From Herbinix sp. (GTDB lineage Bacteria > Bacillota > Clostridia > Lachnospirales > Lachnospiraceae), in the NCBI GenBank assembly GCA_029238935.1, contig JAQZBN010000004.1, forward strand, positions 117,719-181,718: a stretch of 64,000 nt of DNA. The letters are read 5' to 3'. The notes below the pieces were generated by a model. That model was not told the origin of the DNA. It ran no database searches and was given only the letters and a program-made list of their open reading frames with translations. The position numbers and the translations under genes are program-made. Shown in pieces: positions 1-8,670 of this stretch; the stretch's first letter is position 1, and each line of letters starts with the position of its first letter.

Positions 1-586
1 TGACTGGCGTAGTGAAATCAACAATGATGTTGCTAAATGGGACCTTAAGGAACTGGCTCCGCAGGACTTTTTAGCGGAATTCAAACGTGTTCTCTCCCCC
101 ACCGGTAATATCTTTATCTTTACCAGCTATAATCTGATTGGCAAATGGCATGAGGTGTTTGACAATGAATATGATACCTTTCAATTCATGGTTTGGCATA
201 AGACTAATCCGGTACCTAATATTCGTAAGTCATCGTTCTTAAATAGTTGCGAGTTAATCGTCTGTATGTGGAATAAAGGTCATACCTGGAACTTCTCAAA
301 GCAGAATGAGATGCACAATTTTATTGAAAGCCCAATCTGTATGGGAAGTGAACGATTAAAATCTCCAAAGCACCCTACACAAAAGCCCTTGAAGGTCTTA
401 AAACATATTATCAACTTAGCAAGTAAAGAGAACGATTTGGTTCTGGATATGTTTATGGGCGTGGGTTCCACCGGAGTGGCTGCCTTAGAATTAAACCGAC
501 GTTTTATCGGAATTGAAATTGAAGATGAGTATTTTGCAGCTTGTGAGAAACGCGTCAAAGCAGCAGAGCAATCACAGACTAAATAA
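1..586 (+). CDS. DNA methyltransferase (N-4/N-6 type), C-terminal part, cut by window start
   Basis: The reading frame is open from base 2, so the start and the catalytic DPPY-type motif lie outside the window. The visible 194 residues hold HPTQKP followed by LDMFMGVGSTG, the AdoMet-binding FxGxG loop, and then FIGIEIEDEYF. Having the AdoMet loop near the C-terminus after the catalytic part is the order of beta-class amino-methyltransferases (adenine-N6 or cytosine-N4). A GTG at 155 could be mistaken for a start, but good homologous sequence precedes it. No restriction partner is visible. It ends at a strong terminator. The family is clear; the target base and whether it is a solitary or restriction-linked enzyme cannot be told from here. 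Confidence 0.9.
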   Translation, partial: DWRSEINNDVAKWDLKELAPQDFLAEFKRVLSPTGNIFIFTSYNLIGKWHEVFDNEYDTFQFMVWHKTNPVPNIRKSSFLNSCELIVCMWNKGHTWNFSKQNEMHNFIESPICMGSERLKSPKHPTQKPLKVLKHIINLASKENDLVLDMFMGVGSTGVAALELNRRFIGIEIEDEYFAACEKRVKAAEQSQTK

Positions 587-594
587 TAAAAAAG

Positions 595-654
595 AATGCA
601 CTCTGATATGATTGTTACCCACAATGGGGTAATCATAACAGAGTGCATTTTTTA
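595..654 (+). terminator. Rho-independent terminator, bidirectional
   Basis: AATGCACTCTG at 595-605 pairs with CAGAGTGCATT further on, extended by inner pairing of TATGAT/ATCATA and TACCC/GGGTA, followed by a T run. An A run precedes it, so it can also end the convergent gene at 666-1883. Confidence 0.9.
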
Positions 655-665
655 TCATAGAGTGA

Positions 666-1883
666 TTAACGATTCGATGGTTTATATTTTATCATCGCAA
701 AATGATAAATTGCTTCTTTGTAGGAGTAATCTGCCTGAACCTTCACTACAGCCTCTTCTCTTTCATACGCTCCAAACCCAGCGATTAAGATTACAAACAA
801 AGGCATGGTCTGAACCCACATCAACGTGAGGTCTGTAATCCCATGAACCAGTGCAGCAGCTGTAACAGATAGGATTAAAGCATTAATCCTTGGTTGATTT
901 TCTTTAAAACAGACCCGAAAGATTGAGGTGAAGTATTTCATGAAATATAATAAGAAGATACTTACACCGGCCAGACCATAATTTAGCATCATATCAATAT
1001 ATATACTATGGGCATGGGGTACCACTCTTCCCAGTTTATGACTTAAAAATACATAGGACATTGGCCCATGACCGATGATTGGAGATTCCTTAATTTGTTC
1101 CATTGCATAATCCCATATAGCAATCCTTAATCGGAAGGTTTCTCCTGCTTCGGATAAGCGGGGAATTAACTGTATGTCTAATACAAAGATAACAAAACCT
1201 GCTACTGCCGCAGTAAAGACCCAAAGAACCAATAGATGATGCATCTTTGTGATATATAATAACACCGTAATACCCACAAATACTTCAACCCACGCAAACA
1301 TACTCTTACACAGATAGATACTGATCACATTCATCAGTGCGATGCCATAATACATCCATTTCTTTTCCTGTCCGGTCAGTATCTTATATGCACAGATAAT
1401 AATCACCGTACCTGCTATCGTACCAAAATAATTCGGATGGAAAAACATTGCTGATATCCGATTCGTGCTATAGTCGTGATCGAGTAACGGAATAATATAT
1501 TTCTGAGTCACTGCACAACTGGTACCAATGATACTGAAAAAGCAGATCTGCGTTAATACGTTTTCATAAATCTCATGAGTCATAATGCTTCGCATATATA
1601 GACCCAGCACAGCCGCTAATATAATGCATATACCTACAATGAAGCCCAACCAGTTTCCATAAGCATAAGGGACAATCAAAATAAAGAAGAAGAAAAACTC
1701 CAGTTTTCCTGAATCCTTATGTTGAAAGATTAACTTACGGGTATCTTTATTTAAAATAATATAAATCGCTAAAGTGATTAAAATCGTAGCTGTAAAAATA
1801 TATGGTAGAAAGATGGTACCGGCTGCGAGAGTGATTATATTTTCTTTTGTATTTGTAATGTCAAAATATTGTTTTATATCCAT
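666..1883 (-). CDS. O-antigen ligase family membrane protein (Wzy_C type)
   Basis: This 405-residue protein is nearly all hydrophobic, with about ten predicted membrane segments, and has the Wzy_C/RfaL signature region around residues 270-330: GHGPMSYVFLSHKLGR, then HAHSIYIDMMLNYGLAG. In the family this is the periplasmic or extracellular loop of glycan polymerases and ligases, which join undecaprenyl-linked polymers to an acceptor. In a Gram-positive the likely role is surface polysaccharide or teichuronic-type polymer transfer, but no sugar transferases flank it, so the substrate is unknown. It is a single-gene unit ending against the terminator at 595-654. The ATG at 1883 has only a weak ribosome site (AAAGG, distant). 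Confidence 0.8.
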   Translation of the reverse strand: MDIKQYFDITNTKENIITLAAGTIFLPYIFTATILITLAIYIILNKDTRKLIFQHKDSGKLEFFFFFILIVPYAYGNWLGFIVGICIILAAVLGLYMRSIMTHEIYENVLTQICFFSIIGTSCAVTQKYIIPLLDHDYSTNRISAMFFHPNYFGTIAGTVIIICAYKILTGQEKKWMYYGIALMNVISIYLCKSMFAWVEVFVGITVLLYITKMHHLLVLWVFTAAVAGFVIFVLDIQLIPRLSEAGETFRLRIAIWDYAMEQIKESPIIGHGPMSYVFLSHKLGRVVPHAHSIYIDMMLNYGLAGVSIFLLYFMKYFTSIFRVCFKENQPRINALILSVTAAALVHGITDLTLMWVQTMPLFVILIAGFGAYEREEAVVKVQADYSYKEAIYHFAMIKYKPSNR

Positions 1884-2322
1884 ACGTTTTGTATCTATAC
1901 CTTTTATAACAATTACCTCTTTTCAAAGTTAATCTGCCACACCCTTTATATAAGTTTCTATCACAAAACCATGTCTTTTTTGTGAACAGTATTATGTACG
2001 TAATCAGGTGGTAGGATTAACTATTCTGCCAGAAAACTAGTAACATCCGCTGAAGGTGTTAATCATTGCGTTCCTTTTACCAATACACATTATGTATTAT
2101 GGGAGGATTTAACAATTTTGTTTTCGATTTTTATTTACAAGGATGCATTCTAACACATTATGCTCAAATAAGCAACCCTTTAAATGAAAACTATCTAATA
2201 ATTGTTAAATAAAGGAATAAATTTCTATAAAAACAGGTCGATCTACCTATAAATATGGTTGGATCTACCATAATACAGTCAATGATTTCATAGTAAACTA
2301 TCGTCTTTCTAACATAAAAAAA
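1884..2322. other. Intergenic stretch, no gene seen
   Basis: AT-rich DNA between the O-antigen-ligase-like gene and the dinB operon. A short hairpin TATGGT/ACCATA lies near 2254-2272. No coding frame with a ribosome site is visible. Confidence 0.6.
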
Positions 2323-2376
2323 GAACCAGTGGCAGTGAAATTAAATCACTCATCCCATTGGTTCATTCTTTTTTTC
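2323..2376 (-). terminator. Terminator of the dinB operon
   Basis: GAACCAGTGG pairs with CCATTGGTTC with one wobble, with an inner AGTGA/TCACT stem. A run of A on the left gives the T run for minus-strand transcripts; a T run on the right makes it bidirectional. Confidence 0.85.
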
Positions 2377-2407
2377 ATCGTAAATTCCTATCTCTAGTAT
2401 TCCCCTT

Positions 2408-2692
2408 TCAGACCAACTCTTCATTTCTTTTTTCCATCTCACTTACTATTACCCACTGATGTGTCTTAATGTGATATTTGATATTTATCATTTGCATACA
2501 ATTTCCCATAGCAATGTTACAGCAAAAGAGTAATACCGAAACCCCCGCATAATTCTCCTCTTTGCTATATACAATGCTTTCGATCTTATAGGTGTGCAGG
2601 GTATGCTGCTCATCCTCTAATCGGATGAAATTCGGCTTTATCTTTCCCTGCACGTTAAACGTTGCAATCACATCCACAGGCATATTGCTCAT
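2408..2692 (-). CDS. Small protein translationally coupled to dinB, unknown function
   Basis: I do not recognise a named domain in these 94 residues. The start codon overlaps the stop of dinB (shared bases 2689-2692), so the two are one operon and probably translationally coupled. The protein is soluble, with a beta-rich look (VDVIATFNVQGKIKPNFIRL, then alternating hydrophobics) and two Cys in SVLLFCCNIAMGNC. The close coupling suggests a role with the Y-family polymerase, for example as an accessory or regulator, but this rests only on position. Confidence 0.75.
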   Translation of the reverse strand: MSNMPVDVIATFNVQGKIKPNFIRLEDEQHTLHTYKIESIVYSKEENYAGVSVLLFCCNIAMGNCMQMINIKYHIKTHQWVIVSEMEKRNEELV

Positions 2693-3951
2693 TCTAAAAT
2701 CCCTTCTTTATACTTAGGTTTTCTTTTTTCCGGTGATATACCACCGGTCATATGATGTATCGGGTTATCTAAAAATACAGCTCTCTTTATTGCATTTTCT
2801 CCATACTTTTCTCTAACACCGTCTACAGCCTTATCAAGCTTTGATAATTTTTCATATCGATTCATATCAAATATATTAAGCTGACGCATCGTTTCCCCTG
2901 TAACGATCTTGCTGGTATGAACCCCAAGGTTACGAATCGGCGTTCCGTTCCATAGTTCATCAAACAGCCGACAGGCCGCTTTATGAATCTCATTCGTGGT
3001 ATTGGTAGCCGTAAGCAACGTCAATTGGTGGGATGCATGATTGAACTCGAAATCCGTAATACTTACTGCCACAACCGTTGCCATTACCGAGTCTTTCCGC
3101 AGTCTCGTACCTACAGTTTCTGCCAGAGATAATAGTACCATCTTTGCTACACTTGGATCGTCCACGTCAAACGCTATTGTAGTCGAATTACCATATCCTT
3201 TGTTTGCCGGTGCTTCACTGGCTACAACCGATACATCGACTCCGTTGGCAAAGGCATAGATTACTTCTCCGTACTTCTTAAAATGTGCTCTTAAGATATC
3301 CAGATCTGTCCTAGCCAGTTCTCCGATGGTATTAATTCCAAGCCCATGCAGCTTCCTCTTCGTAGCTGAACCAACATAAAATAGTTCCTCCACCGGCATC
3401 TTCCACATCTTCTTCTCCAGTTCATTCGGGAATAAGGTGTGCACTAAATTTGGTTTCTTAAAGTCAGAAGCCATCTTAGCCAATAATTTGTTCGAAGATA
3501 TTCCGACATTCACTGTAAATCCCAGCTCACTGTAAATTCGATCCTTAATCAGATTGGCAGCGACAACTGCAGACCCATAAAGTCCCACGGTTCCGGTCAT
3601 ATCACAGTAAGCCTCATCCACCGAATACTGTTCCACACAAGGCGAATATTCCTTCAGTATCTCCATGAAGGCCTTCGAACTGGTATCATATAGATCATAA
3701 TGAGGCGGCACCAGTACTAGATTTGGACAGAGCTTTAGTGCATCATTGATCGTATCTCCGGTTCTTACCCCAAACTTTTTGGCTGGCATAGATCTGGCCA
3801 GAATAATTCCGTGGCGTTTCTTAATATCTCCTCCTACTGCAGAGGGTATCTCCCGTAAATCCGTCTTCTCTCCAAGAATGTGCAGTCGATAAACGGCTTC
3901 CCAACTAAGGAAAGCCGAATTCACATCGATATGAAAAACCAATTTATCCAT
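2689..3951 (-). CDS. dinB: DNA polymerase IV (Y-family translesion polymerase)
   Basis: Error-prone polymerase that copies past damaged bases. Palm and fingers come first: VFHIDVNSAFLSWE carries the first metal-binding Asp (D9) and YSVDEAYCDMTG the catalytic pair D112-E113. A helix-hairpin-helix thumb (GLGINTIGELA) follows, then the little finger up to residue 420. There is no clear QLxLF-type beta-clamp peptide at the extreme C-terminus, although RQLNIFD near residue 350 resembles one. The frame extends 12 bases upstream to a GTG at 3963, but the family starts MDKxVFHID and the AAGGGG site sits about 11 bases before the ATG at 3951, so I chose that. It leads a two-gene operon. Confidence 0.95.
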   Translation of the reverse strand: MDKLVFHIDVNSAFLSWEAVYRLHILGEKTDLREIPSAVGGDIKKRHGIILARSMPAKKFGVRTGDTINDALKLCPNLVLVPPHYDLYDTSSKAFMEILKEYSPCVEQYSVDEAYCDMTGTVGLYGSAVVAANLIKDRIYSELGFTVNVGISSNKLLAKMASDFKKPNLVHTLFPNELEKKMWKMPVEELFYVGSATKRKLHGLGINTIGELARTDLDILRAHFKKYGEVIYAFANGVDVSVVASEAPANKGYGNSTTIAFDVDDPSVAKMVLLSLAETVGTRLRKDSVMATVVAVSITDFEFNHASHQLTLLTATNTTNEIHKAACRLFDELWNGTPIRNLGVHTSKIVTGETMRQLNIFDMNRYEKLSKLDKAVDGVREKYGENAIKRAVFLDNPIHHMTGGISPEKRKPKYKEGILE

Positions 3952-3963
3952 ACATATGTTCAC

Positions 3964-4337
3964 CCCTTAATTTTGATTATACCAGAATGTATGTTCGATG
4001 TAAATAGATTATTTTTAACAATAGTATAACCAATAAATGAAAAACTAAATGCAGTTTTAGTATATATACTGCATTTAGTCTTGCTATATTAATCAAACCA
4101 TTCCTGTTAAATATTGGTATATTTAATTTTATATTATACAATGCTAAGTTGGTTCGCTAACGTTTACTATAACGAATCAGATATACTAGGTGAGGTGTAA
4201 TTTTATAGCAAAAGTTATTACTGATGAAGATAAACTCAAGTATGAATACGCATAGTAATTAAGTGCACTTTAGTGCAATTAAACTATTAACAAACACCAG
4301 TAGTATCAATTATTATGTTCATATAAATCCTTCCATT
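3964..4337. other. Intergenic stretch with a 12-bp perfect hairpin
   Basis: At 4044-4079 ACTAAATGCAGT pairs exactly with ACTGCATTTAGT around a 12-base AT loop, without a long T run on either side. It may be a weak terminator or structured leader. The rest, to the GH18 remnant, shows no convincing gene. Confidence 0.5.
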
Positions 4338-4771
4338 TTATATTATTTTTAAAACATTGAATTGTGAATTAATAAGCAGCCAAAGTTGTGGATGATAAGT
4401 CATTGTATTCCAGATACCGCTACCATTTAGTCCTTCTTCTTTTATTAAATCAAGTAATACATTAATGCTTCTTGCATCTATAAACCAAACAATATGTGAA
4501 GTCAATAAATAGACTCCCTATCTGATTGAAATGGATTGTTTCTCAATAGTTGAATCACAGAAACATTATAAGTATCTGCAATACTTTGTAAGGTATCATC
4601 TTGTTGAACAACGTGGGTCTGTTTTGGATAAACTATCACTATTGTCTGTCCAATTGCCAAATGATCTGGATGTTCTATTCCATTATCGATTACTATTTTT
4701 TCAACAGTGACCCCATATTTTTCTGCAATAGAATCTATTGTATCTCCTTGTTGAACTACATATATATCCAT
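4338..4771 (-). pseudogene. Remnant of a LysM-GH18 spore-type peptidoglycan hydrolase (YaaH/SleL-like)
   Basis: The intact-looking 89-residue frame (4502-4771) is two LysM repeats: YVVQQGDTIDSIAEKYGV, then THVVQQDDTLQSIADTYNV. It stops at 4502. Directly beyond the stop, in another frame, 4338-4499 encodes HIVWFIDARSINVLLDLI and then GSGIWNTMTYHPQLWLL, ending in a stop at 4338. That is the end of the GH18 barrel in LysM-LysM-GH18 spore cortex enzymes (usual pattern VWFEDARS...GxGxWNxM...PQNWL). The gene has therefore lost nearly all of its catalytic barrel by an internal deletion that also shifted the frame. The LysM stub could still be made and bind wall glycan, but it has no obvious export signal. 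Confidence 0.8.
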
Positions 4772-5119
4772 GCCAACCTCGAAAATGACATTTACTTTAA
4801 TATATGATCTTAATGGAAATAATAAACATCATACCTCTGATAGCTGCCAGATAATAAAAGAAATGCTTGGTAAGGGACCGGATATATTTAAATTGCATAT
4901 AATAACTGAATTTACTTTTACAAAATTACCAATTTACCAATTCACATATTGTTAATTATTGGTAGATTTTAATTAATATTTACTATATAATAAGAGATAT
5001 TATTTATAGTATAAGAAGTGAGAGTTGTATAGTCTTTCAGAAACTGAAGATTTCCAACTCACATTATTTTACATGCTCTGATGTTGTGGCATAAAATTAT
5101 GCCACTTTTTTAAATACTC
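4772..5119. other. Intergenic stretch upstream of a MerR promoter
   Basis: AT-rich, no convincing gene. A 61-codon open frame from 4770 overlaps the LysM start on the other strand and has no ribosome site. Confidence 0.5.
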
Positions 5120-5150
5120 TTGACTTTGACACGATGTCAACCTTTATACT
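5120..5150 (+). promoter_or_regulatory. MerR-type promoter with 19-bp spacer and palindrome
   Basis: -35 TTGACT at 5120-5125 and -10 TATACT at 5145-5150 are 19 bp apart, the over-long spacing typical of MerR-activated promoters. The spacer holds the exact palindrome TTGACA-CGA-TGTCAA at 5126-5140. The MerR gene begins at 5185, so this is its own promoter. Confidence 0.85.
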
Positions 5151-5184
5151 CATTATAAAGTATTGGATAAGGAGAGGTTCTGTC

Positions 5185-6452
5185 ATGGAATTACAAACGA
5201 TTAGTCAGGTTTCAAAATCATACGAAATTTCCTCAAGGATGCTGCGTTATTATGAAGAAGTTGGACTTATAAAAAGCATCAGAAATGAAGACAACTCCTA
5301 CAGACTTTACGACGAAGTTACATTAAAACGCGTGCAGCAGATTATAATTCTGCGTAAATTACAAATCCCCGTCAAGCAGATATTCATTATTATGAATAAC
5401 CCCGATGCTGTAACAGTGATTGATATATTTAAGAAAAACATATCGGAACTGGACAGTGAAATAACCGCTCTATCAACTATTAAGAATATTTTGGACGAAT
5501 TTATAAAAGAGCTTAAAGATATAGCTGATCTTCATTTAACTTATGATTTTTTAGGTAATAATTCTATTTTTAAATTAACCGAATCACTCTCCTCGATTCA
5601 AAGAAACGTTAAAGAAAACTTATCCATGAACGCTTTAAACAAAGCCTCAGAAGTATTGAACAAACTGCGAAATGTGAGAGTCGTATACCTTCCGCCGATG
5701 ACCGTAGCGTCCATATTTTTTACGGGCGAAAATACCCGGGAAAGGGCATGGCAGGCGATAAATGAGTATGTAAAACAAAACCATCTGTTTGAAATTAAAC
5801 CCGATTTGCGCATTTTTAAAATTGAACACTCGAACGCCACCGGTCAAAATTTTGGGAATGAGATGTGGGTTTCGATTCCTGCAGATTTTGATGTTCCGCG
5901 ATTATTTAATTTCAAAGGAAGTGCCGGTCGAAATAGCAGGAAGTAAAGAAAAATGCGGCTTTAAAGCAAGTATAGTCACAAAAAATAAATTTAAAGTTTA
6001 TGGATTTACGAAAGTCATGACCTCGGATTCAAGCGACGTCGATGGATTTATAAACAAAGTAAAAACGGATAGGCGCTTGGATATATTAAACAAATACAGA
6101 AAACCTGGAGCACCTATTTTAGGTTATAGCTCTCATGATATGGATTCTCAAATAAAAGGTGGTTGGCGTTTGGACATTGTGTCTTGCAGAATCCGATATT
6201 ACAGATGTACATGCACTCATGGAGCATAATATATACGTCGAAACTATAGACTCTTCAAGATGGTTAATCTTTGAGCGTGCAAAAGGAGATTCGTTTGACA
6301 ACCATAATATATGTATGAAATTAGGATATACCTGGAACGGTGTTATCTCCGGATCCATCATGGTTATACCGGACGGCAAAATCGGCAAACCCAACCCAAA
6401 CGATGAAATAGAGATGAAAAGAGTCGTTTATTGTTGGTATCCGGTGAAGTAA
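5185..6452 (+). pseudogene. MerR-family regulator with effector-binding domain, broken by two frameshifts
   Basis: The ATG at 5185 follows AAGGAGAGG and gives a good MerR head: SRMLRYYEEVGLIKS helix-turn-helix, then a dimer helix, then the start of an effector domain (RVVYLPPMTVASIFFTG). The first frame ends at 5946. Homology continues in the next frame from about 5920 (EVPVEIAGSKEKCGFKAS, FKVYGFTKVMTSD) and, after about 6171, in the third frame (ESDITDVHALMEHNIYVETI ... MKRVVYCWYPVK) to a stop at 6452. The last part is a GyrI-like effector domain. Each break fits a single inserted base, the first in an AAA run. The first effector domain looks cut short and joined to a second one, so the gene may be a fused remnant. 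The truncated 254-residue product could still bind DNA. Confidence 0.75.
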
Positions 6453-6492
6453 TAAATTATATATACTAATTAGAAAAACGGAGGATTTACCC

Positions 6493-7644
6493 ATGAAGAA
6501 AATTATCGACATTGTTGTCAAACTACCGAATAGCTGTGAAACATCCAAATTCCCGGCAAACTTCGCGTCGGTTTGGATGAGTATTGAGGGTTTGACCACT
6601 GAAGTACAGAACTCTGAGGATCAGACAAACAGCTTATTCTGCAATAATCAAATGCCTAATGGTGACTGTTGCGGTAGATGCGAATGCGGTAACATTCATG
6701 TGATAAAGCCTAAGCTTGGAAAGCGACAAGGGGCCGTACATAATTTATATGCTGTGGTATCCGGCATCAGTCTTATGCAGCTCGACCTGTCCAACGAGGA
6801 GCACCTCATGCCTTGGTGGGGACCAAACACCGCAAAATTGTTGGACGAATACGATGATTATATAAAGTTTACCATGGACTTTGCTGGGTATTCCTATGAG
6901 CGGTTCAGTAGGCAAAGCGAAAAAGCTGACATTTTTGAAGCTGTCAAGCGTTCGATTGATGCCGACCGGCCGGTGTTGATGAACTTCGGGCCTTTCTACG
7001 ACTGGTTTACCGTCACAGGCTACGACGACGAGAATGGTCGGCTCTATGGTTATGATGCTTCGCAGAATAATAGTGATGAATTTCCTGTCGCTGAGGGATA
7101 TGAGGATGGAATGTTTTACCTAAGTGGTTGGTATGAGGAAATGATTGAAGCAGTTGTGATTACAGAAAAAACAACACTTAAAAATACATACGACGATATG
7201 TTTCAACGTATGATATGTATTTTGGAAAACATGCTGGAAACCGGGTATTTCAAACATTCATCCGACTACCTCCGAGATAACTCAAACTTTACAAACTACG
7301 ATGATGAGCAATACCGGAAGCTGGCGCAGCGTATTGAAATGTTCATCGGCCTGCCCATCGACCAACGCCCAGTCACCACATGGTGTTTCAACGATCTTGC
7401 GAAGGTGAATACACTAAAAGACAAGTGGCAGTATTTCAAGCGTATAAGTGCACTGTACGACAACACCCACGACATCTGCTGGATTGCTTGGAGGATGGTA
7501 GGCGCGTTCGGCACTGCGCCTGCTGATGAATGTGCTATAGCACTGGCAAGCCCTATTGTGCGCCGGGCTATTGCCGATATTATCGATATTGTACGCAATA
7601 ACGATGAATTAGTATTGGGCTGTCTGCGGGAGATGATGGAATGA
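6493..7644 (+). CDS. Papain-like/BtrH-type domain protein, unknown function
   Basis: A 383-residue soluble protein with a good ATG after GGAGG (6480s). The middle contains RPVLMNFGPFYDWFTVTGYD followed by GYDASQ, the same arrangement as RPVLALGIIGPPEACVITGY in the AraC-headed protein at 11321-12838: a short loop, then V-TGY and a glycine-rich strand, as in C39/BtrH-N-like folds. The N-terminal 80 residues carry a Cys cluster (GDCCGRCECGN) that may bind metal. The C-terminal third is helical and matches the tail of the AraC-headed protein in length. No classical catalytic Cys-His pair can be assigned by eye. It lies between the MerR remnant and a WYL regulator; a sensor or modifying role is possible but unproven. 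Confidence 0.75.
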   Translation: MKKIIDIVVKLPNSCETSKFPANFASVWMSIEGLTTEVQNSEDQTNSLFCNNQMPNGDCCGRCECGNIHVIKPKLGKRQGAVHNLYAVVSGISLMQLDLSNEEHLMPWWGPNTAKLLDEYDDYIKFTMDFAGYSYERFSRQSEKADIFEAVKRSIDADRPVLMNFGPFYDWFTVTGYDDENGRLYGYDASQNNSDEFPVAEGYEDGMFYLSGWYEEMIEAVVITEKTTLKNTYDDMFQRMICILENMLETGYFKHSSDYLRDNSNFTNYDDEQYRKLAQRIEMFIGLPIDQRPVTTWCFNDLAKVNTLKDKWQYFKRISALYDNTHDICWIAWRMVGAFGTAPADECAIALASPIVRRAIADIIDIVRNNDELVLGCLREMME

Positions 7645-7697
7645 GATTGCAACGTATTGAATCATCTATATAATGAAAAGATTGTGAGGAAAACTCT

Positions 7698-8606
7698 GTG
7701 AAAATAGACTGCTTATTAGCTATAACTATGTTTCTGCTAAACCGTGGTACTGTAAGTGCATCAACGCTTGCAGAACGATTTGAGGTATCCAAACGTACCA
7801 TACAACGGGATATTGATACCCTTAATCAGGCCGGCATTCCGATTATCTCTGTATACGGAGTAGAAGGCGGTTACGAAATTATGGACGGTTTCAAGCTAAC
7901 GAAGCAAATTGCTGGTGTGGATGATTATCTAAACATTATAATTGCCCTGAAAGGGTTAAGCACAGCCTATGAGAGTCAAACTATTAACAAAACCTTAGAC
8001 AAAGCATTATATGCTATGCAGGGTGGCGAGCAACGAATATTCATTGATTTCTCAACCGCGCGAGAGGGTACCCTGGTAAATGGATATCTACATATCATTG
8101 AAAAAGCAATTTATGAAAAAACACTATTAATAATTGAATATTCCAATGCCGAAAATGTATCAACTGTGCGCATAGTAGAACCTCTTGCCCTCTCCTTCCG
8201 ATGGTATGCATGGTATTTATTTGCTTATTGTACAAAAAAGAAAGATTATCGCGTATTCAAATTACAGAGAATAGCCAGTTGCGAACCGACGATTGGTAAT
8301 TTCTCAAAAGATCACGGCGATATAGAATTGCTCCTGAAAGATAAATCAATGTTTGATAAAAGAGAATATTTAAACATTCGTTTGTTATGTAAAAAGCAAA
8401 TTCGGCAACAAGTATTAGAATATTTGAATGGCAATATCGAGCAAGAGTATGAGAATGGGGACTTTATCATTACTATGAATGTTCCTTTTGAACGTATGTG
8501 GTTTTCTCTTCTGTTGGGGTTTGGAAATCAAGTTCAAGTTCTCGAACCGGCTGAACTTAAAACTATGCTTAAACAAAAGGCGGAAGATATTTTGTCAATT
8601 TATTAA
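7698..8606 (+). CDS. YafY-type transcriptional regulator with HTH and WYL domains
   Basis: The 302-residue protein opens with a DeoR-like helix-turn-helix (TVSASTLAERFEVSKRTIQR, residues about 17-36) and continues with the family signature DIDTLNQAGIPIIS and GGYEI. The WYL ligand-sensing domain covers about residues 135-210 (RIVEPLALSFRWYAWYLFAY), followed by the WCX C-terminal extension. WYL proteins respond to nucleotides or nucleic-acid ligands and often regulate adjacent genes. The start is a GTG at 7698 with a GAGGAAAA site. It begins 54 bp after the preceding gene and ends 65 bp before a DUF3795-GNAT gene with its own strong ribosome site, so it may control either. Confidence 0.9.
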   Translation: MKIDCLLAITMFLLNRGTVSASTLAERFEVSKRTIQRDIDTLNQAGIPIISVYGVEGGYEIMDGFKLTKQIAGVDDYLNIIIALKGLSTAYESQTINKTLDKALYAMQGGEQRIFIDFSTAREGTLVNGYLHIIEKAIYEKTLLIIEYSNAENVSTVRIVEPLALSFRWYAWYLFAYCTKKKDYRVFKLQRIASCEPTIGNFSKDHGDIELLLKDKSMFDKREYLNIRLLCKKQIRQQVLEYLNGNIEQEYENGDFIITMNVPFERMWFSLLLGFGNQVQVLEPAELKTMLKQKAEDILSIY

Positions 8607-8670
8607 ATGGTGACATACAGTTGTCGCCTCTCCTATGTTATTCTTCTTTAAAAAAGGAGGATAACATAGG

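Noticed and set aside
596..829. 77-codon plus-strand open frame
   Set aside because: It begins inside the terminator and overlaps the end of the O-antigen-ligase-like gene antisense; no ribosome site.
4770..4955. 61-codon plus-strand frame beginning MPTSKMTFTLIYD
   Set aside because: No ribosome site, overlaps the LysM start, composition not protein-like.
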